A DNA stretch of 12,239 bases from Deltaproteobacteria bacterium (GTDB lineage: Bacteria > Desulfobacterota > B13-G15 > RBG-16-54-18): the NCBI GenBank assembly GCA_003646745.1, contig QMLM01000029.1, positions 1-12,239 of the forward strand, read 5' to 3'. Of the stretch, positions 8,085 to 12,239 are shown one piece after another (within the stretch, counting starts at the first letter, position 1; the number at the start of each line of letters is the position of its first letter). A model generated the notes under the pieces. That model had not been told where the DNA came from. It worked only from the letters and a program-made list of their open reading frames with translations, and did no database searches. Made by a program: the position numbers and the translations under genes.

Positions 8085-9110
8085 ATGGAGATAAAAGAAA
8101 GGAACTGGAAGGCCTTGATCAAGCCAAAAAGGCTTGAAGTCGAAGAGGAAACTTTAAGTGATTTTTACGGCAAATTTTATGCCGAACCTCTGGAAAGGGG
8201 GTTTGGTATAACTCTGGGAAACTCCTTAAGGAGGATACTGCTGTCCTCCATTCAGGGGGCGGCCATTACAGCGGTAAAGATAGATGGAAGCCTGCATGAG
8301 TTCTCCATATTGCCTGGTGTAAAAGAAGATGTAACGGAGATCATCCTTAATCTGAAGGAGGTGGTATTCAAGCTTCACAGCCTCACTCCCAAAACGGTCA
8401 GAATAGACGCGGAGGGGGAAGGGGAGGTTACTGCAGGAGACATCATCACCGACGCCGATGTAGAGGTGGTCAATCCAGAACACCACATAGCTACTTTGGA
8501 TAAGGGGGCCAAGTTGAAGATGGAGATGACGGTTAAGATGGGAAAAGGGTATGTCCCTGCCGAAAGAAACAAGGAGGAGGACATGCCCATTGGGACCATC
8601 CCCATAGATGCCATCTTTACCCCTGTAAAGAAGGTGAACTACACGGTTACCAATGCGCGTGTGGGGCAGATAACCGACTACGACAAACTTACCCTAGAGG
8701 TCTGGACCAACGGCAGTGTGAAACCCGATGATGCCGTTGCCCTAGCAGCTAAGATCCTCAAGGACCAATTGAATATATTTATCAATTTCGAAGAACCCCC
8801 TGAAGATCAATATAGCGAGATCGACGAAGAGAAGATAAAAAGGGAGCAGGAAGAACTGCGAGAGAGACTCTCCAAAAGCGTGGATGAACTCGAGCTGTCG
8901 GTCAGATCAGCCAATTGTCTGAAAAACGCCAACATTCGCTACATTGGGGAGTTAGTCCAGAAGTCAGAACAAGAGATTCTTCAAACCAAAAACTTTGGCA
9001 GAAAATCCCTCAATGAGATAAAAGAGGTCTTGGCGGAGATGGGTCTTCATCTGGGCATGAAGACCGAGGAGTTCACCCCCCCTGAGGAGCCAAAAGAGCG
9101 AGAGGAATAA
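8085..9110 (+). CDS. rpoA: DNA-directed RNA polymerase subunit alpha
   Basis: The 341-residue product has both alpha domains. The N-terminal dimerisation domain (about 1-235) contains [28 protein letters not shown] and the loop [18 protein letters not shown] charged linker rich in E and K (about 236-265) leads to the C-terminal domain with [24 protein letters not shown] and [15 protein letters not shown], the surface that binds UP elements and activators. A short acidic tail ends the protein. AGGAGGG lies at 8066-8072. It lies between rpsD and rplQ as usual, and its length is slightly above that of E. coli (329). Confidence 0.98.
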   Translation: MEIKERNWKALIKPKRLEVEEETLSDFYGKFYAEPLERGFGITLGNSLRRILLSSIQGAAITAVKIDGSLHEFSILPGVKEDVTEIILNLKEVVFKLHSLTPKTVRIDAEGEGEVTAGDIITDADVEVVNPEHHIATLDKGAKLKMEMTVKMGKGYVPAERNKEEDMPIGTIPIDAIFTPVKKVNYTVTNARVGQITDYDKLTLEVWTNGSVKPDDAVALAAKILKDQLNIFINFEEPPEDQYSEIDEEKIKREQEELRERLSKSVDELELSVRSANCLKNANIRYIGELVQKSEQEILQTKNFGRKSLNEIKEVLAEMGLHLGMKTEEFTPPEEPKEREE

Positions 9111-9119
9111 GGAGCAGAG

Positions 9120-9542
9120 ATGCGACACCGGAAGGCAGGTAGAAAACTCAACCGTACCACAAGCCATCGCCTGATGATGCTGCGCAATATGGTCACCTCC
9201 CTCTTTGAACATGAGAGGATAGAGACAACCGAGGCCAAGGCTAAGGAGTTGCGCAGTCTAGCCGAGCGGCTTGTTACCCTTGGAAAAAGAGGAGACCTGC
9301 ATGCACGTCGTCAGGCACTGAAGGTGATCAACAGCAAAAAGGTGGTCCAAAAGCTCTTTAATGAAATCGCCCCCCGCTTTGCGAAAAAAAATGGGGGATA
9401 TACCCATATCCTCAAGACCAGAACTCGCCCGGGTGATGGATCGGCTCTCGCCATCGTCGAGCTTATTCCCGCAGAAGGAGAAGAAAAAAGGGTGGGCGAA
9501 AAACCCACCAAAAAGAAAAAAGGGGCTAAAGGGGGGTCATAA
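9120..9542 (+). CDS. rplQ: 50S ribosomal protein L17 with charged C-terminal tail
   Basis: The 140-residue product begins [20 protein letters not shown] and contains [18 protein letters not shown] and [12 protein letters not shown], all L17 hallmarks. L17 binds 23S rRNA near the exit tunnel. Residues from about 119 on form a charged tail ([20 protein letters not shown]) beyond the compact fold, making it longer than the E. coli (127) or B. subtilis (120) protein. AAGGAG is 5 bases before the ATG. The gene closes the + strand unit. Its last 6 bases overlap the convergent gene on the - strand, and I see no + strand terminator after it. Confidence 0.97.
   Translation: MRHRKAGRKLNRTTSHRLMMLRNMVTSLFEHERIETTEAKAKELRSLAERLVTLGKRGDLHARRQALKVINSKKVVQKLFNEIAPRFAKKNGGYTHILKTRTRPGDGSALAIVELIPAEGEEKRVGEKPTKKKKGAKGGS
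9481..9510 (-). terminator. Likely intrinsic terminator of the - strand unit, inside rplQ
   Basis: Read on the - strand, GGTGGG (9505-9510) pairs with CCCACC (9492-9497) across a 7-base loop. The stem is followed by one C, then TTTTTT and CTTC (9481-9490). A six-pair, GC-rich stem plus a T run is the classic Rho-independent terminator form. It lies 26 bases past the stop of the adenosine-specific kinase gene. On the + strand the same hairpin is followed by A residues, so it would not end the rplQ transcript. Confidence 0.65.
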
Positions 9543-10019
9543 TTTATACCCGAAATCACGCAACAGCTTTTTCCTCCACTTTATCCCATCCTCATCCTCT
9601 GCTCCTTTGGGAGGTACTCCATCGATAATCCCTAAGATCCCCCTGCCTTGATCTGTCTGGGCGATGATCACTTCTACAGGGTTGGCAGTTGCACAATAAA
9701 TAGTGCAAACCTCTTGGCACATCTTGATAGCGTTCAAGACATTTATCGGAAAGGCACCCTTTACCACAATGATAAAGACATGACCGGCCGCTACCTCTGA
9801 GGCGTTTCTCTGGGCAACCTTGACCAACTCTGGATCGTTCCCCTCTGACCTGATGAGACAATGCCCTGAGGCCTCACAGAAGGAAATGCCGAATTTCGCT
9901 TCGGGTACCCCTGTAACCATCACTTCATATAGGTCTTCTACTGTCTTGATAAAATGGCTTTGTCCCAGAATGATATTGGCACCCTCAGGGATCTCTAACC
10001 TAACCGTCTTAATTTCCAT
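9537..10019 (-). CDS. Adenosine-specific kinase family protein (PF04008)
   Basis: The 160-residue product matches my recall of the PF04008 family (formerly DUF355) across its length: [14 protein letters not shown] (19-32), FCEASG (47-52), [21 protein letters not shown] (79-99), CATANPVEV (109-117) and [10 protein letters not shown] (125-134), then [15 protein letters not shown]. The archaeal structural representative binds adenosine, hence the name; the physiological reaction is poorly established. It is probably cytoplasmic: there is no signal peptide. The protein is cysteine-rich (C48, C54, C101, C105, C109). A strong ribosome site (10024-10034) precedes the ATG. It lies 23 bases after the DHH gene, so the two are probably cotranscribed. 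The stop overlaps rplQ by 6 bases, and a terminator follows inside rplQ. Confidence 0.88.
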   Translation of the reverse strand: MEIKTVRLEIPEGANIILGQSHFIKTVEDLYEVMVTGVPEAKFGISFCEASGHCLIRSEGNDPELVKVAQRNASEVAAGHVFIIVVKGAFPINVLNAIKMCQEVCTIYCATANPVEVIIAQTDQGRGILGIIDGVPPKGAEDEDGIKWRKKLLRDFGYKL

Positions 10020-10042
10020 AAATCCTCCCTCCTCTAAATATT

Positions 10043-11071
10043 TTAGAAAAGTGGAATGCCTTTAGCCGCATTGCATCCGAGTCCTTTGAGAAACCTCCCC
10101 CTCAGCTTCTCTTTCAATTCCTCCTTCTCCTGTGAGGGAACCAACCCTACCCTCCCCCCTGCGGTGACGTCATGTCCTCCCGCACTGCCGCCCTCTATCC
10201 CCTTGATTAAACCCCTAGCCAATTTATCGGCGCTGCTTTTCTGATAGCTCGTTGTTCGCAGCGAAAAAAAGATTTCATGATTCCTATCACCAAAGGCGAG
10301 TACCCATCTAGCGCCCTCCACGCGGATCAAAAAATCGGCCACTACAGCCACCATATCTGGATCAATAACATCTCCCAGTTCACTTATCAAGATCCCCTTT
10401 GAGGGATACCATGTCGTCCTCCCTAAGGCCTTCTGGAGGATGCGAAAATATTCCCTGGGAAGTCGTGGATATTCGATCTGTGAGAGGGTTTTCACTAAGA
10501 CCTTGGGATAGAGCTCCGTAGAGAGCTTCACATCCACTTCATAGGCGTTTCTGCCTAGATCCCTCGTATCAGATTTGATCCCATAATAAAGAGCCGTGGC
10601 CAATCTCCTGCTAATATCAATACCTTCCTCTAACAAATATTCCGTGACAATGGTGGAAGTACTCCCATATTCAGGCCTGATATCCACAAAGGGGACTTTT
10701 TTTAAAAGGGAGGCCTTTCTCGCCGGATGATGATCGATGACAATACTGGGCAATAGGGATGGGGCTAGAGGGGTATTCCCTGATGAAGGTTGAGCATCTA
10801 CTAAGGATATTATCTTAAAATTAAAGGGGTTTATCGTCTGAATGGATTTTATAGGTATCCTTAACCTGTTGATCATGGCCTTGTTCTCCGCACGCCCAAT
10901 GATTCCACCATAGACAAGAACAGTGTTTATCCCCCAGGTGGCAAAAAGATGTCGCATGGCATAGGCGCTTGCAATGGAGTCGGGGTCAGGGTTTGTGTGA
11001 GTAACGATAAGCACCTTACGCTTATTCTTAACCAATTGATATAATTCCTTGAGTTTTTCCCCTGTATTCAT
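10043..11071 (-). CDS. DHH/DHHA1 family phosphoesterase, NrnA/RecJ-like
   Basis: The 342-residue product has all four DHH motifs: THTNPDPDSIAS (24-35), with metal ligands H25, D29 and D31; D92 in LVDAQ; D113-H114-H115 in VIDHHP; and D168 in GIKSDTRDL. The C-terminal DHHA1 domain carries GGHDVTAGG at 298-306, the substrate-binding glycine loop; family members more often have GGHxxAAG. This layout is that of manganese-dependent phosphoesterases such as NrnA (nanoRNA and pAp hydrolysis) and standalone c-di-AMP hydrolases. Which substrate it uses cannot be read from the sequence. The start ATG follows GAGGGGGG. The gene lies 40 bases after the other DHH gene and 23 before the PF04008 gene. Confidence 0.88.
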   Translation of the reverse strand: MNTGEKLKELYQLVKNKRKVLIVTHTNPDPDSIASAYAMRHLFATWGINTVLVYGGIIGRAENKAMINRLRIPIKSIQTINPFNFKIISLVDAQPSSGNTPLAPSLLPSIVIDHHPARKASLLKKVPFVDIRPEYGSTSTIVTEYLLEEGIDISRRLATALYYGIKSDTRDLGRNAYEVDVKLSTELYPKVLVKTLSQIEYPRLPREYFRILQKALGRTTWYPSKGILISELGDVIDPDMVAVVADFLIRVEGARWVLAFGDRNHEIFFSLRTTSYQKSSADKLARGLIKGIEGGSAGGHDVTAGGRVGLVPSQEKEELKEKLRGRFLKGLGCNAAKGIPLF

Positions 11072-11111
11072 ACACCCCCCTCAGGACAAATCTGCATAGA
11101 CATAGGCTCCA

Positions 11112-12119
11112 TCAAGCCCTGGACGCCTCATGTCCCTGAGATAGCCAAAGCTCGTAGATCTTCCTCAACATCTCTTCCTTCTTCTTTAACATCTCGGCCT
11201 TCGAATCGGCGTAAACTGTACCAGCAGCTGCCCCCTTATGGCCGTCTCCGATATTCAACTCTCTCATGATTTCTCCGAGATCCTTCTTGTGATCCCTATT
11301 GTTTAGATTAATGCTGAGGGACATGGTGAGCCCTAGATTAGTGGTCTTGACCCCCCTGTCATAGAGGTTGTGGATCTCCAGAACGGCCAAGGCCTGAGGA
11401 TATAATAGGTAGGCGAGATTTTTGACGATCTTGGGACGGCGGTTATGCCGGGTAAGATCAATGATGATTATCTCTCCTCTTTGATCATAGGGAAGAAAAG
11501 AAGAATCTTCCTGAATAAGTTTGAGCATCTTCTCCTCTTCTCCCCTGTAACGTTCAATCCTTTCCCGTACTTTGGTAAGGGAGACTACCTCTTCCAGTGG
11601 AAGGTCACGCACCCACCTGACCAATTCCCTCATGTAGCGGTGTTTTTCGCGCAAGGTAGGGCTGCTCGCCTTGAGGGAATAGTCCACCAACTTCCCAGGG
11701 GTCTCCCTGCGCCACTCTTCTATACTCCGATAGTTAAAGCTATCGATGATATCCGCCTCTTGTACTGTCTGCTCAAAATAGGGGGGTAGATAAATTCCTC
11801 TCTTAGAAAAGTATTCATACACCACCCTGCTGCAACTGTCCCTGAGGGCAAAACTACCCTTAATTTCCTCTAGGGAGATATTCCTATAGGTCAAGTCCTG
11901 GAGATTACCCTCGTGGTGATCGAACCAGAGGCCACAGAGCAGAGGATATGGGAGGTCGCACACTATGTCCTTCTCAGAAATGGAGATCTCTGCTTTGATG
12001 ATGTTACTGGGGCCAGCAAATTGAACGTCCTTGATCTGAAAGACATAAGAGCAGATGGCGGCGCTTACCACTCCATCCATGTCGTTATGAGTGATTATCC
12101 TCTCGTACATCTCCCTCAC
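11112..12119 (-). CDS. Divergent DHH-superfamily phosphoesterase
   Basis: The 335-residue product begins with THNDMDGVVSAAI (10-22), the HxDxDG variant of DHH motif I. D55 in CDLPYP stands for motif II, and D67-H68-H69 in WFDHHEG is motif III. The acidic EADIIDSF near residue 120 may supply the fourth metal ligand. The end has GDGHKGAAAG (291-300), a DHHA1-type glycine loop. The middle (about 135-205) is charged, helical and unlike the neighbouring DHH protein. Such proteins are often labelled exopolyphosphatase-like; the substrate is unknown. The start is GTG at 12119 or ATG at 12110, and neither has a well-spaced ribosome site. Both starts lie inside the end of the preceding frame, so reinitiation is likely. 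Confidence 0.8.
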   Translation of the reverse strand: MREMYERIITHNDMDGVVSAAICSYVFQIKDVQFAGPSNIIKAEISISEKDIVCDLPYPLLCGLWFDHHEGNLQDLTYRNISLEEIKGSFALRDSCSRVVYEYFSKRGIYLPPYFEQTVQEADIIDSFNYRSIEEWRRETPGKLVDYSLKASSPTLREKHRYMRELVRWVRDLPLEEVVSLTKVRERIERYRGEEEKMLKLIQEDSSFLPYDQRGEIIIIDLTRHNRRPKIVKNLAYLLYPQALAVLEIHNLYDRGVKTTNLGLTMSLSINLNNRDHKKDLGEIMRELNIGDGHKGAAAGTVYADSKAEMLKKKEEMLRKIYELWLSQGHEASRA

Positions 12120-12239
12120 ACAAAGGCTTCTTCTTGGCGGGGATTCTATACATCTTTTCCAAGATCGGATGCCGGCGAAACCCTATGGCCTCCCTATGGA
12201 TGATGAGATAATGGAGATAAGTTATTGCCTTCTCCCGCA
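12085..12239 (-). CDS. Unidentified protein, C-terminal end (partial)
   Basis: A - strand frame stays open from the right edge and ends at TAA (12085-12087), giving 50 residues including ITYLHYLIIHREAIGFRRHP and EKMYRIPAKKKPLCEG. The other two - strand frames have stops within this stretch. The aromatic, basic composition looks like a real helical C terminus, but I do not recognise the family. It overlaps the GTG start of the DHH gene by 35 bases, in the way of coupled operon genes. It could still be a chance open frame, since the 5' part lies outside the window. Confidence 0.5.
   Translation of the reverse strand, partial: REKAITYLHYLIIHREAIGFRRHPILEKMYRIPAKKKPLCEGDVREDNHS

Noticed and set aside
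9543..9700. A + strand terminator for rplQ
   Set aside because: I looked for a stem followed by T residues in the antisense of the PF04008 gene and found only T runs without a convincing stem.
11072..11111. Possible internal promoter before the NrnA-like DHH gene
   Set aside because: TATG-type hexamers occur, but no -35 element lies at a suitable distance. The 40-base gap only clearly holds a ribosome-binding site.
11913..12203. A 96-residue + strand open frame opposite the divergent DHH gene
   Set aside because: It lies antisense to a gene with clear catalytic motifs, has no recognisable features or strong ribosome site, and is best explained as a shadow frame.

Overview
The window is a bacterial chromosomal core-genome segment. 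From the left edge to about 9.54 kb the + strand carries the rear of the spectinomycin (spc) ribosomal protein operon joined without a break to the alpha operon: rpmC (3' end only), rpsQ, rplN, rplX, rplE, rpsN, rpsH, rplF, rplR, rpsE, rpmD, rplO, secY, adk, infA, rpmJ, rpsM, rpsK, rpsD, rpoA, rplQ. Gaps run from 1 to 30 bases and several neighbours touch or overlap, so this looks like one long transcription unit for ribosome, translocon and RNA polymerase parts. The usual map (methionine aminopeptidase) between adk and infA is missing.

From 9.54 kb to the right edge the - strand carries a separate, convergent four-gene run. In transcription order these are an unidentified protein (3' end only), a divergent DHH/DHHA1-type phosphoesterase, a second NrnA/RecJ-like DHH/DHHA1 phosphoesterase, and a PF04008 'adenosine-specific kinase' family protein. 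The last gene overlaps rplQ tail to tail by 6 bases. A likely intrinsic terminator for the - strand unit lies inside the coding sequence of the rplQ C-terminal tail. Two DHH hydrolases next to an adenosine-binding family protein suggest a role in small nucleotide or oligonucleotide turnover, but this is inference.

Organism: gene order is bacterial. The zinc-ribbon versions of L24, S14, S4, L36 and adenylate kinase, the lysine-rich L17 tail and the PF04008 gene (common in archaea and in thermophilic or anaerobic bacteria) fit a Gram-negative anaerobe of the Desulfobacterota (old Deltaproteobacteria) type or a nearby phylum. This rests on protein flavour only; no phylogeny was run. There are no tRNA or rRNA genes, insertion sequences, CRISPR arrays or phage genes, and no gene-free stretch longer than about 40 bases.
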